Source: Trematomus loennbergii (Eukaryota; Chordata; Actinopteri; Perciformes; Nototheniidae). From it: 64,000 bases of DNA. The notes below the pieces were generated by a model. The model ran no database searches. It was not told where the DNA came from and worked only from the letters and a program-made list of their open reading frames with translations. Positions 33,609 to 53,873 of the stretch are shown here, in pieces. The stretch covers positions 21,102,202 to 21,166,201 of the forward strand of contig JAAOOA010000016.1 in assembly GCA_012861695.1 (NCBI GenBank), in the 5' to 3' direction. The translations under genes were made by a program, and so were the position numbers. How positions within the stretch are numbered: position 1 is the first letter of the stretch; each line of letters starts with the position of its first letter.

Positions 33609-34066
33609 AGGGGATGAGAGCCGGGCGCTAAGAGAGGAGGAGCGACAGCAGGTTGCAGTCGGGTGTTCTTCTGACTCCCATGGGGTGATGCTCACTCCTT
33701 CCTTCAGGAGGTGTCTCTTCAGGGCTCAGGTGTCCCCTCAGGGCTGTCCCACCTGCTCTTTACCCTGGTGTGGTCCCTCTTCCCCCTCCTCCTCCTCCTC
33801 ACTCTCTGTCCTTCACACGTGGAGGCTTGTCCTGCTAAACACTGTGTGAATGTCATCCGCTCAGTGGAGCTTTGTGTCCCCCTCTTGTCTTCTCGTGTTA
33901 CCTCTGTCCCTCTTTCATCCCCTTTTCCCTCTGTTTACCTGGAAGTGAACCCTCGCAATTCGTGTGTGATTGTGTGTGTGTGTGTTTGTGTATCTGAATG
34001 TGCAATCTGAGAGTGGGTGAGTGTGAGGGGGCAGGCGGTGAGGTCGCTGAATGGGGGTGGTGAAGA

Positions 34067-34099
<33 letters not shown>

Positions 34100-37000
34100 C
34101 TTTGCATTGTTAAGAGCAGCATTAGGGAAAGGGATGTGATGTCAAAGTTAAATACATGAACCGTTCTCTGGCTGCTCTGATAACATCTGTATTAAGAGAG
34201 CGTTTCCGACTGACTGTTGGAGGTTGTTCAGACTGACTTTAAATAATCATGTTCAAATGCAAGGAGAGCTTAATATATTTATCCAAATATGTATTGTTCT
34301 CTCTTACATTAAAACAAACTGAATCAGGTTTAATAGAACCAGTAACTGGATTGTTGGAGGATATTTTTTCCTGTGCAGCAAAATAGTTTAACTTGTAACC
34401 TTAATACTTCTTCCATTCAATTACAGATTTTTTCTGAAATTATTTATAAAAATGATAAAAATAGGACGCACAGTCATCATCACTTATGTGTTCCTGGCCA
34501 AGGACTGGATAATTTATTTATATTTATCATTTAATTTTCTATACTGTATTTTGCTTTTCACAGTTAACACATTATATCAAAGTATATCAAAACATCAGTT
34601 TACAAAACCTTCATTTAACACATGTTGGGCAGCATGATACTGTTTATACTGAGGTGTTTTTATGAATAATGTTTTAATCAGAATGCATGTGTTTGTAAAG
34701 TAAGAAGCATAACACTAAACAGAATTTGGATCATACTGCACAAGTTGTGTCTCTTGCTGATATTTAACATAGCCCCCATTTACATCAATGCATTGGTTCC
34801 TAATTCTTCATTCAACGTGGAGGCACGCAATACGTTTTCTTCAGGAATTCAAGGTATCATGGGGTAAGTCATTAATACATTTTGTGGGTGAAGTATTCCT
34901 TTAACAATAAATCTCCTCTCTCTGTATATTTTTCTCCTCTAATCCTTTGCATTCTTGATTTCAGTCTGGCTGAAGAGAGGGAAAATTGTTGCATTTAGGC
35001 TGGTATGCTCAGTGTTTGCTGCCTGGGGCTTGCTTTCAGTGAATCCTGTCTGTGGAGTTGAAATTAAAAACCTGTGCCCGCATATCACAGTAAAGGCACA
35101 ATGTAATGGACTGGAAATCTACCGGACACAAACTATAGAGTCTCCATACAGGACGGCCATATTGAAGGCTTTATGTCCTTCACTATAGGTCAATTGTAGA
35201 TCTCAGAGGATTGTGGGCATTCATATCAGTGGCTCTCCAACCCAACCTAGCCCTCTCATCTCCACACAATGGTGGGCCTCATGTACCGTGCTCTCTCTCT
35301 TCAGCTCTTTAATCAATATCATTAGGAAAATAGAAAGAGGCTCGCCACATTGTGTGCTAACTCCCCCCTTCGCTCTCGGTGATGGGGCCTTTTCTCTCTC
35401 ATTCACAGGTACTTCAGTGTAGGGCTATTGAGGTCGCTGTGAATGGGACCCACTCCACCCGAGGGAATATTGTCTGACCGGAGGCTACAATCTGACAGAC
35501 CCCTCTCTGCCTTCCTCTCCGTCTCTGTCTGCACCATCACTTAAAAGGAAGATGAAATATGTGGCACATGAGCGCTATTAATAAATTTATCACAACGTGG
35601 GCTTTTTTTTTCAGAGTGAGGACCTTTAGCTGCGGCTGGAGTCTCTTTCAAAGCCACCAGTATCCCTCTCCGTGCGCTGGCCCACTTTACAGTCCCTAAG
35701 AAGTTCTGAAAGTCTGCAATCTGGCAGAGCGTGATACGGCAGCTGCTTTTGAAGACTGGATGGTGATTAACCTTAGAGAGATGACTGCACACATCGTGTA
35801 TGAGCTGCTTTCTAGCAACTTTTGTGCAGTTTCTTAGGGAAAACCTGATTTTCGGAACATGTCGTAAGTTGTTTTCCCAAGATTTTGGACATCTGTCGGA
35901 CATCTGTCAGACCTGGATCTGATGCGAAAGCTTGGGTGACACACTCACACGCTCTCTGTTTCAATGCCATCGTGAATGGCCTGAATATTTATTTTGATCC
36001 ACACAGCTCCTCTCCTCTCTTGCTCAATTATTTACAGATATACAGTCACCGGACAAACTCTATTTATTACACAGTGAGCGACGGAACGTGAGAGTTAAAA
36101 TTTCATTTGGCGTAATTGCATGAAAAGAAACTGCAAAACTGGCCTTTTCATCTATTATTGATGTCTGCTTACAAGCCATGCATAATGCAAAGGGCCGTCT
36201 TTATGACAACCATGTATTAAATATCATGTTCTGTGGGTCGAGGGGCTCGGCCTGCTTGTTTTTTTACTGCCACTGTTAACTGGCTTTATCACTGACTGAG
36301 TAACAGCCTACATGTACAGTGTTGTAAACGCAAGGCGAGAAAGAGGGATTGACAGTGAGAGAAATAAATAGGGAGAGATGAGATGAAATGGGGGGACATG
36401 AGGGAGGGAGGGAGTGCTAGCTGACAACGGGTTAACAGGAATCCTTATTTTTAACAACATGTCATCACCAGTCGCCCATCTGCTCCTGTGCTCTCACAGT
36501 CTCTTGGGAAAGAGAGGGAGTGTGTGTGTGTCTGTGTGTGTGTGAGTGTGTCTATGTATGTGTGTGTGTGCAAGACAGAGAGTGATACAAGCAAGCCATC
36601 ACGGATCAGATCTCTGATCAGCACCAAAGGAGGAGGAGGGGAGACACAAGGTTAGAGAGGTGGGTGGCGAACAGATCCCTCTCTCCTCTAATATCTAAAT
36701 GGGGTGTGACAGGGGGGGGACAGTAGGAGACGAGGTGAACCGTGTGCGTGTGCGTGTCTGTGATAGTGCATGTGTGTGGGTTTGACAGCAAAGTAAAGTA
36801 GGATTAGGTGGATCAATCTACAACTGCCCTTTCTGTGTTTGGATGGGGGAGGATGGAAAGAGGTGGTGGTCCTGGGGTAATGAGGGAATCTATTAGCAGA
36901 GAGGAGGGGTGTATGAAGACACAAAGAGAGAGAAGGAGGAGGTGTGTAGACCATGCTGGACCTTCAGGGGTGGCCCCCATCAGCTCATTTTATTATTATT

Positions 37001-38557
37001 TTTCTGAATAAAGGAAGTTGTCCCTAGCTGGGGAAGGAAGGAGTGCTTGAGGAGCGGTGTTTGTTGGAGGAGGAGGTGGGGGCTTGGACTTTTACAAAGC
37101 GAAAAGAACAGGATCAACAGCACTCGTTCCGCAGGTCACTCATGATTAGAAAATACAGTTCCATCTCAGCTCAGTACAGTTTGTGCCTTTGTACTGTCTC
37201 CCAGCCTGGTCTCCTTGTTTTTCTCCCTTTTTTCACTCGCCAAGAAGAACTGCAGCCCTCGAGTGCTAAGCTCCAAAAGTTTTTGAGTGAAAATCTGATG
37301 GAATGAAGACATCTTGTTTTGATATTTATGATGATGCACTTTCTGCACGACATGTAGAACACGCAGTCCTCGTTTGCCTCGCGCCTGCAATGAATCGGCA
37401 TCTCACACCCAGCACTGAAATCTCGCCCCCCTTTCTTCATCTTTGTCTTTCCAATGTCTTTCTCTCTCACCCCCTTCATCCTTCAGGCATGGTAAATGTG
37501 AAGGCTAATTAGTCCAGAGAAACCAGTCCCACCAAAGCACCGACCCCAGGCCACACACACACACACACACCCCTATTGATCATGTAGCACCAACACAAGC
37601 AACAGCACCACACAGAAACAGAAGTGAACAAACACGATGCAACAAGAGTTTTTACATCAGCCTGTTTACACATGTACTAAAAGTCAGCGAGATTTCATTA
37701 CGCAAGTTTGTACGACCTTGACAGAGGTCAAGTGTTTCAAATATTCTGCATCATGCTCAGAGATGCTATTTGCAGAGTCTGCTGTGAAGGAAATGTTTTG
37801 CAGCTTCAAAACCTTTTTTTCTTGCGTTTCCTCTACCCGCTTTCCTCAGACATCCCTTCCCCCCTCTCACTCTCCGTTCTCAGTCTTTCCCTCATTTCTG
37901 ATCCATTTTTTATGCATTACTCCATTACTCTCAACTCCCATTTACAGTGCATTACCTCCTCCCATCTTCCACAAACACACTTTATACTTCTCTTCAGCCA
38001 CTTTGCTTCTCTCCTTCCCTTCCTCGCTCTCCTCCAGTGCATTACGACACTTTCCTCTCCTTCTCCCCTTCATCCCCTTTATTATCTCTTTGTCTCTTCT
38101 CCGGTCACGTCATCCCATACTTAGCATTTCTACCCCCCTTTATCTTTACTTCCCATCTAGTTTGTCATTCAGTGTACATCACGTTGTCTGTCTGCACTGC
38201 TGTCATCCTCCCTTTTAATTGGTCATTCAAAGCATGCCATATAATTTGGTACATAATATTGCCTGTTGTCTCTGCTCTTTTACAACACAGATGTACAAAT
38301 GTCAGCGAATGGAATTACCAAGACTGGGGGTCAGTTCTTCCAGACGTTTATTTAAACACATGAATGCACAGACAACCAGCAGACAGTAGAGATTTGATGA
38401 GGTTGTAAATCTCTGCGTTATGAGCTGCAGTACTGGTGGAGAGCAGATGCGTGAGCAGTGAGAGATGCCATCCTGTAGCTTTTAGAGAACTGTGGTGATA
38501 AATTCTTCTGCAAGTTCTTCAAAGTAAAAGAAATGCAAGAAGGACTTCATGGCCATT

Positions 38558-44835
<6,278 letters not shown>

Positions 44836-46899
44836 GGCTGTAACATCAAATCAGCTGCAAGAAGAGATCAAAATATTCCTGCATGAAGGAAAATATTGGA
44901 TTTATTCAAACAGATCGTGCAAACATGGCTGTGGTTGCAATTTATGTAGAACATTGTATGAGATTGAATAACATATTTGTTTCATTTTCAGGCAACAACC
45001 CCACTCTAATTTTACATTTATGGATATCAATTACACTTGAGTTAATGCTGATAAATAAATATTGCTTAAGGACTATCAATTTACCAAGATAATGTACCAT
45101 TAATAGATGCGTTTATGTCTGTGGTGTCATTTACATGACTATTATTCTATTTCCAGTCATTCGGATAATAGAGCGGGAAACAATGCAGCTCATTGAGTCC
45201 CAAGAAAAACAATAATTTTCCATCTCAGAGGAAACAGAGGGTTGAATTACACTGAGATGACATTCAGGATTTCAGCAGAGGAAGTTATTATAGTCTATCA
45301 AGTCATTCTCTATCCCCCTGCCTGCTTGAATAAAAAAAACCTCTTACCTGGGCCTCTGTCACTCCTTTTTTTGTTATTCCGTTGGTGTTCTCCTTCTTTC
45401 CCTTGTTGCATGATATACCTTTGTCTCTCCGTCTCACCATCTTCTGTGCAGCCTTCCTCAGCAGTCTTACTTTTTATTTTCATTTGATCCGTCTATTTTT
45501 ACATCCTTGCCTTATCTAACCCCTCCTCTCTGCATCTCCCTGTCTGTCTGACTTTCTTCCCTTCACATTATCTCCTTGTTGCAGCTTCTGCACAGGTATG
45601 TGAACTCACTTGAAGAGATTGTGCTGTTGATGCTGAGATGGAAATAAGAACAGGAGTTTTTTTGTGGTGTGGTTTTCATCGAAGTTGGCACTTGAAGAAG
45701 AAAAGATGAACAAGCCAGAGTAATTATATGGTCACATTTCTTCTTATCTCGCTGTCTTTCTCAATTAATAGTCACTTTGTATTTCAGACACAGCACTTAC
45801 CCAAAGGTAGAAATGAATGAATGTGATTAAATGAACTGTCAGGGGCAATACAAGGTAAAAGGCTGCTCTCTGGTGGTTATAATGATGAATAACAGTTTCA
45901 CTGACATCGGAAACATTTTGTGGGTCTACTGTAGCTAAAATCACAACATCTTATGTATCTGTCTTTGGTATATGTTCTCCTTGAAGGAAGACCATCATTT
46001 AGTCAACACTTATTTTGATTCATTTACCTCTTTAAATAATTAAGGGAACCATTCTTCCAACGTTTTCCCTGTTCCTCACTTGAATATTAAATTGAGAAAA
46101 AAACACAAAGCAAAAAACAAGAATTAGTAAAACAGGAAAAAAAAATGAAACAAACATCATTAAAAAGTTAGTAGCTGTTGGTAAAGCAGCATTTTTGTTA
46201 GTGTTCTGTTTGTTGTGATTTAGTGCATCTTAGTTAAGGGGGTCAACAGGGCTCAAAGCTCAGTAAGGGGGCCTTCAATGATCCATTGCCACATTTATTC
46301 AGATAATACAGGAATGTTAGATCATATGACACTCAAATTACACCAATACCACCATGCATTTGGTCGATCACCATGCGTTTGGGCAATCATATCTATAATA
46401 TTCTAATATATGCTAAAAATGAAGCTTTGTATACATCTTAAACAACCAATGTTGTGACACTCACTAATGTTTTTATAATAAAAAAAACTTTCAAGAATGC
46501 ATTATTATGTATTTTCTTGCAGATTTGTGTTAGCTTAACTCTCTTTGAATCTCATATTTATTAAAACAACTAGTATATTTGGATGCTAATTTTAGACTGA
46601 ATTTAAATTCTCCTCTGTGGTCCTGCATTTTCTTCTTATTAGTAAAATATATCAGTATGCAACTGCAACTGCAACCGTACAATATTTAATTGGAAGGAAC
46701 ATTAGGTGTACGGAAACGAAAATGAATGAATGAATGCCCCAAAATGTTCTTTTCCAGCCCCCCAAACCTTCACCAATTAATAACGATGCAACATATAAAT
46801 ACATAAATCAATAAATAAAAATGAATGAGAATAATATTAAGTATAGGACAAAAACAAATACTTAAGTCATTTCTTAATGATACTTTGTGTGTGCGCAGT

Positions 46900-47310
46900 T
46901 GTGTTGTGTTGTGTGTACGCGCCTACGTCATTGTATACATTATGGTTTACGTCTCATTATAAACCGACGTCATGTCATCGGTAGCGGGAAGCCTGTAGTT
47001 TACAAGCTATGTTGTTTACGGTGAACGCAGCCATTTGACACATGTAGACACCCAAAACAAACAAACAAAAACAACAATTTATTAAAGTAACGGTTAACAT
47101 GCAGGAACATCGAAAACAATGTCCAAATGTTAGCAAATTAGCACTTTGAGGCTAGCCTGCGATGTCACCCTTTGAGACCCAGGTGACATTAACGCTCCGC
47201 CCAGCTGCAGCTGGGAGCGAGAGGACGGTGTCAGTCAGAAAGATAAACTGCTCTGGGAAGTGACTGAGCACCGTGAGGTCGTCTGCTGTGGTTAGTTTAT
47301 GGTTTATTCT
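46900..47310 (+). promoter_or_regulatory. Candidate ccser2 promoter and non-coding first exon
   Basis: The region is richer in G+C and CpG than its surroundings and holds GTAGCGGGAAG and CCCGCCC-like pieces. A possible donor follows CTGCTGTG at about 47291 (GTTAGT). ccser2 coding begins in an exon with an acceptor at 61980-61981, so a non-coding exon must lie upstream. This is one candidate, chosen on composition only. Confidence 0.3.
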
Positions 47311-50300
47311 CATACTTAGGAGCTGTTTTCTATGAGGATTTTACAGCCCGGATTAATGTTGACGTCCTCCGGTCTTTTTCAGTCGGTAACGCTCGGTGTC
47401 ATCAGTTGATCCGTGTTGTCATCGTGACAGTTAAACTAGCGGATAGAGTAGCTTCAGGCTATTTTAACCTTAAAGTGGAAGTACTTCATGGAAATACGAG
47501 GATTCACATTTGTTTATTATCCACTAAGCTAAATGCACAGGACTCGAAAACAGACTTGACATGTCAAGAAGCTTTTCATTGAACTTGTGTAGTGGCTATG
47601 GGCTAGCCATCACTTCACATAAATGAATCCTAACTGTTTTAAACGGAAAGTGAAAGACGAACTGCCTCTGCTTTACTTTACAACATGTTATTTACAAGCT
47701 AAGACGAACAAGATGGAGTGTTTGCTGACCCGTAATTGAGGTTGTAAACATGAGTTTCACAGCATAAGGTAAGTTGCTTTTCGGTTACATAAGTGGTGTT
47801 ATGATTGTGAAATGAATGATGGGAAAACAGTTAACCTAACCGTGTTGGCAATATTTGCTACCTATTCATACATCTTATTTCTCTGTTTGATTATGGGCAT
47901 ACATAGTTGCCATACATATTTAAATTAACAATAACTCATGAATGTAAAAAGGCTTTGATGCAGTAGTTATTACTCCTCATGTTGATGCCCAGTGAGGCAG
48001 AATAGGCCACGTTTCTAACCTCACAACATCATGCCCTTGAAAGAGTTACTGTACCATGAATGAGGATGACCAGGCCATTTGTGTAATAAGCATATAAAAA
48101 GCAACTATTATATAACAAATGATAACAGAAGTTGTACTCAGACAGTGATTTCATATTGTAGTATTTCCTCTTGACAAGTCTCTCTATATGGCTCAGTAGT
48201 TAAGTGTAACTCTATCTTGTTTGAGACACACCACTGAAATGTGTATTCCTCATGCATTTAAGGGTAACTTAAGATGACTCATGGGCCTTCATGCTCCCTC
48301 AGACATGAGTTCAAAATTAACCAGGGTTTTCTATACCATGCAGTGCAGCCTCACTTATTCATATTTGTATACCAGAACTGAAGTTGCTGTCGGTCAAGTC
48401 TCATAACTATTTTTGCACCATTTAAGGCTGTGGTCTATAACAGCCCAGACAGTGAAAAGTGCCATGGCATCAATGTGCCAGCACACATTAAGATAAGGCA
48501 TGACTTATTGCCCTTAGTGTAAGTGAGATGGACACTCTTCTGGTGCTCCAGTGTTTGGGTGTGGTCACATTTACACACACACACGCAAATCCATGTGTGT
48601 GTTCCTCAGGCACCTGTTGGCATAGGTCCTGGAGCGCCACCTTGGCTGAGGGTGTGTTTACAACTTGATTCCCCCCAACAACAGCTGAATGTCTCCACCA
48701 TGTGCCCTGCCTCCTTAAGACCCCCCATATTGCAGTTCAATATGTGAGGGTTTTCCCAGACTGTGTCTGCCTGTCTTAATGTGTGCCCTTACCATCAGCG
48801 TCTAGCTATGCGTGAAGATACACATTATACACATCACCCTTAGCATAGCAGTCATTCCAAAGCTCTCTTAAGGGCAACCTTGAGGCCAATAGATAAGATG
48901 GTAAAATGTGCTTGCGTGATGAAAAAGCGACAGCAAGGAGTAGTGTTGAGTCATTATGCCAGGAAACACAGCCTGAGAGAGTCCGCTAAGAGCTTGGTGA
49001 GTGCTAAACAGCCCTTGAAAGCATCAGATAATGCACCCTTTCCACTGTAATTGTTGTATTTAATTTTTCTGATCTTATTTATTCTGACAAAACTGACATG
49101 GCATCTCCTAGCTCCTATTTTTTCGGACTCTTTGCACGCGCTCTCCCCTATTTTCTATTGCTCAAATCTAATCTAATAGCTAATAATTTAAGATGGCCAG
49201 GGATTATTTTGTCACTTAGAATAATGAACTGTGCTTATCGTTGTTTGTGTTTGCATGTCTGTGTTGTGTTGTTATACTCAGAGTCTAGCCACTTGATTTG
49301 ACTTTGACTTTTCTCTGTATGTGGTCTATCATTAGAGCTATACTTAGCCACGCTTATCAGTTACCTCGGTACGACCACAGATGTTTAAGTGCTTCGAATA
49401 GCTCGGTGTGTTGCAGAGTATAGAAACAGTATGTCAGATGCATTGCCATGTCAAAAATGAACAGGGGCTTTGAGCAAAATGCTCTTTAAAGATCAGGAAA
49501 TACCCGTGTAGTACTCTTTGCATGTCACCGTATTTAGAGTTCACTTTACAATGTCCATGTGTTTGTGGAACCCTGCACTAATTCACCCTTAAGTGAAGTA
49601 CTTTCAAAGATAGCCATTAAGAACGCTGACCTAAAGTACAACAACAATTTGCGCTGTGAAAGTTGCGCAATTCAAATGTTCTATGATATCAAATTATAGG
49701 TTGTATACAATGGTTTCTGTACAGAAAGCAGCACTCTTATATTGGATGGGTTGTTTTTCATTGTGTATAAATAATCCCTCTATTCTTTTGCTCCTGTGTT
49801 TGCACAGGTGTCATTATGAACACAATGGTAGCAGCAGATGTGTGTTATTATTGGCTTGATGATGACATTTGTTGTCTAGGCTCAATGAGCCGCTGCTGAA
49901 ATACCAGAAATCTCGAACTAACAGCAGACATTATGACTTGTCGCACAGGTGTTACATAAAACATTAAAAGTCAATACTTTTTATTAAAATGAATGTCTAT
50001 AATCTCAATCTCTTATAAACCTATGGTACACTTACACAGGTGTTTTCACTTTACCTGATTAGACCGATGTCCCAGCTGTGTGGGGGCGTGTACACAGTAC
50101 ACACTGTGCATGATTGCCATTGCGCATTATGTCTCCGTCCAATATCAGCATTAAGAGAGGCCTAATTAACCTTTAGTCAAAACACCTGTGTGGATGTGCA
50201 GGACTTTGACTGTTAGTATAAATGTATGACGCAAAATGATAAATTGTAGTTACACTAAGCAGCTAAAACCAGCACTCGCAAGTTAATTCAGTGTCATTAT

Positions 50301-52031
50301 TATTGTATTAGCATTACTTCATATTATGAATTGAATGCTGTATAAGGCACAGTATCATTGCATATTTTTTGTGCCTCAACACGTGCCTGCTATTGTTGCT
50401 CATATCAATTCATTTCACAGATAGACAAAGTATGTTTGGCGTGCTTCATCCAGTTTTTCCATATCTTATTAGCTTCTAGTAATGTGACCAATTTGAGCTT
50501 GCATTACACATAGTCGCATGATCCCTCTCCTTAAAACCTTTATATCGCATTCAATAATCCTTCAAGGCTTTGAATCATGTGGTATTATAGAATCTTTGTG
50601 TCCTTTGGATCAGGCGTTGTACAACCAATGTGCTGGAGTTTGTGAGCTGTGTTTTGAGGTTAAAAGTTTGCTTTCAGCTTATCTACAAGAACACTGCTTG
50701 AGTCACTCTCAATCACAGTATATGACCTGCTGCAATCTGCGACCATCTGTTCAACATACACGTTTCTTCTCAGACACTATTGTTTGTTTTCATGTTAATG
50801 CTACTGTACCGGTTTCATTTGGCATATTGCCCTTTGTTCACTCAGTAATACTTTATCATTCTAACTCTTAAACCGCCATTGCACCTTAATTAAAATTCAT
50901 TTTGTTGTGAGTTTAAGCTCGGAATATATTGTTTTAGCTGTTGTGAGACTGTAGGGACATTTTGCCCATTACTCATGTCCTGTTCAAATGCAGAGATAAT
51001 GTCTCAAATGTCTATGGGGTTACCTGCCCAGTCATTATGTTGATATTCAAATACTTTATTTGCATGGCAGACTAATCTGCAGCCCTCAACATCACCATAT
51101 AAAGAAATGATGGTGCCTTTCTGTGCTCAAAGCAGTTAACACAGCAGAGGTATCTCGAGCCACAACCACCTCCAATGAGTATTTAGTCAGTTTATCACAG
51201 AAAGGTTACTCTTTTGTATCAGACTCTCTTTTGGACAGGTTCCCGTCTAGTTTCATCCGTTGACCTAATAGCTCTAAACCCTGTGAAAAATAGGACACAA
51301 AGGCCTGGAAAACCTCAACCGTGGTCTTATTTGATGTAAGGAGGCTTTGTTCTCCCTAGCCTCACATGTTTGCTTGTTACTGTACAAACACGTACAGTAG
51401 GAGAATAATAGATCAGGGGAAGTATTTGTTAAGAAAGACAGCCTGATAGACAGAGTGGAAAGAAAAGAGGCACAGGAAAAGAGGGAAGTTGGGCAGAGAG
51501 GAAGCAGGAGTGTAATGTCCATTCAAAGAACACAAATCCATCACGCACAGGATATATTAAAGGCTTATAGTTTAGACTATGTTTCATATTGAGGGCCTTA
51601 ACATAAGATCTATTCGCTGGAAGCTAATCTCTCACCGCTCATGAACAGGCTTATGTTTTGCATTGTAACTTTTGGCGATAAGGAATGAGTCCGAGTTGGC
51701 AAAGGTACATCTAATGACCAATAAAAGCACATTGTTCAGATAAGCTTGGGATGTTTCAGCTGAACTCATGTCAGCATAAAGAAAAGTGGTTGATACAGTA
51801 GAGAAAGGGATGTCATTGTAATGGTATCATAAAAGCTTGGGGGAAGGCAGGCGGTTTTCATTTATTTCGCCCTGCGTCCTAGTTGCTATATAAATGTTTT
51901 TATTTTGTTCTGTTCACGAATCATGTGAGAAAACGCGCTTACAATATGATTCATCTCACTAAAAGGGCTGTTATAGCGATGCCTAATCCTCTGCATGTGC
52001 CTGTATTGTATAATACGTATATTATTATATA

Positions 52032-52464
52032 ATAATGGTTCATTTAGAGGTCAGGTTTTCATCAAAGCTTTACATCAGACTCAATTCATACACAGTAAAT
52101 TTCTCTGAGTAAAATTGAGAAATTGAAGAAAATTTACTCTAAAAATATAACATTTGGTCCCAACCTATATAGAGTAAAATGTACTCTTTGTTCAGAGTTG
52201 TATTTTTAGAGTTCATTTTACTCTATTATGTGCTTAGATTTGACTCTGCTTAATGGTTATTTACTCTATGTAGTGTATATTAAAAACAACTCTACTGCCA
52301 TTTTACTCATAATAGAAGGTAATTTTACTCCCAATCGAACGTCATTTCACTCCAACTAGAAGGTAATTTCACTCCAACTAGAAGGTAATTTCACTCCAAC
52401 TAGAAGGTAATTTTACTCCCAATAGAAGGTAATTTTACTCAGAATAGAATAAATGAACCATAAT
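52032..52464. mobile_element. MITE-like element containing a 20-bp minisatellite
   Basis: ATAATGGTTCATTTA (52032-52046) is matched in reverse by TAAATGAACCATAAT (52450-52464), 14 of 15 bases. Inside, ACTCCAACTAGAAGGTAATT-type units repeat about six times at 52300-52445. The left half is full of AGAGTAAA / TTTACTCT motifs. There is no coding capacity. Confidence 0.6.
52300..52445. repeat. Minisatellite, about 20-bp unit, about six copies
   Basis: Units of the form AGAAGGTAATTTCACTCCAA vary at a few positions (TTTTACTCCCA in some copies). The array lies wholly inside the MITE-like element. Confidence 0.8.
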
Positions 52465-52699
52465 GATCTTTACAATAAAAAAGGTCAATAAACCAAAGTG
52501 CTTAAGGAACATGAGTGGGCGTGTGTGAAGCTGACCATTGAGCGGCCCGACCAAGCAAGGAGGCAGAGGCAGAGAGTTCAAATACAACCCGGTGTGGGCA
52601 TTTATTCCTCTTTGTGGTACAGGATACACAGCCTCAATATGACTGTCTCACGTGAATGTCGGCTCTGCCTCCAGCTCCCATCTGCATAAACGACTCTAA

Positions 52700-53873
52700 C
52701 CTCTTAAGCCCTGAGCCTGTTTTTCAGGTCTCAGGCTCGAAAATGACATTCCCAGAACAAATGACCATATCTTCCCTTCTAAAAGGGTTAAATTAATAAT
52801 CTTTATTCTCAAAGTAATGATAAACCTGTGAGTTGGATGTAGAAAAGTCAGAATCAATATAGATGTTTTTTATTTTAAAGAAAATTCAGATTTTACATAG
52901 TAAAAAACTGTAAATTATAGTGTCCGTCCAAAAACTATTTTTTACAGATAGTGAAAACTACCCTTGGATGATGGTTAGTAGACTAAAAGCTTTAGGAATC
53001 CAAAGTACAACATATAATAAGTACCCTGTATCAAGATTGATGCAAAACAAGTGAAATTTGACCTTTTTAGAGAGATTTAGCCAAAAACCCCACTTCTGGG
53101 GTCATTTGGGTGGATTTGACCTATCTCTGGCCCCCCTTGGTCGATTTTGATGAATGAAAGCTCTTTATAACCGCTAGAGCCAATGGAATCGAGGGAAAGT
53201 TATATACACACCAAAACGTTAACAAATAAGGAGTGAGAGTGACGCGTTACCAAACCAGAAGCTGCATACACTCTGGTGGCTACCATTAGCAGCTAACTTT
53301 TCCGCTCCGATTTTTACATAAAAAATGGAATTATGGATTATAAATAATTTTTTAAAAGGTACAAGTACATTATAACCTTTGGATCAACAGTTGTAGATTT
53401 TTTTTTTTCGTTTTAATGCCATTGAACACGTCTTTTGACCTAATTGACAGCTACGGTGAGACGATCTGCCGTAAAAGCCCCGTAAAGGTACGTGTTGTGA
53501 TGTCTGTGTTTGCTTCCCCTGTCGCAAGTTGGGATCGCTCAGTGATGATACTATACCTAAATAATCAGTGGAGTCTCAGCTTTAATAGGCTATATTGTAT
53601 GTGCAGCTACGATAAGTAATAAGGGTATCTTTATCTTGAATTGTGTGCCGCAGTGCGTTAGATTTTTTTCGCTCAGGGGTCATTTAGACCCTTCTTATGA
53701 GACTTGTGTTTTGTTTTGGTAAAAATTGTTCATATCTTCAGTTAGCTGAGATTCTTCCCGTTAATCTGGTGCTACACATTAATAGTTTCATAAATGTTAA
53801 GAAGCCCTGAGACATTATCTCGAAAACAAAAAGGTGGGAGGGGTCCAATGGGGGGACCGCCGTGCTTAAGAGG
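52700..53873. mobile_element. Non-autonomous DNA transposon, 1.17 kb, with short terminal inverted repeats
   Basis: It begins CCTCTTAAGC (52700-52709) and ends GCTTAAGAGG (53864-53873), perfect inverted repeats. CTAA flanks both sides (52696-52699 and 53874-53877), a likely target duplication. No transposase frame is seen. The superfamily is not clear from 10-bp ends. Confidence 0.65.

Noticed and set aside
37637..38363. Plus-strand frames up to 193 codons
   Set aside because: They arise from a CT-rich stretch, giving Ser/Pro/Phe/Leu-rich translations in all frames; no recognisable domain.
52300..52445. CRISPR-like spaced repeats
   Set aside because: Units are contiguous and diverged with no unique spacers, the sequence is eukaryotic, and the array lies inside a transposon-like element.
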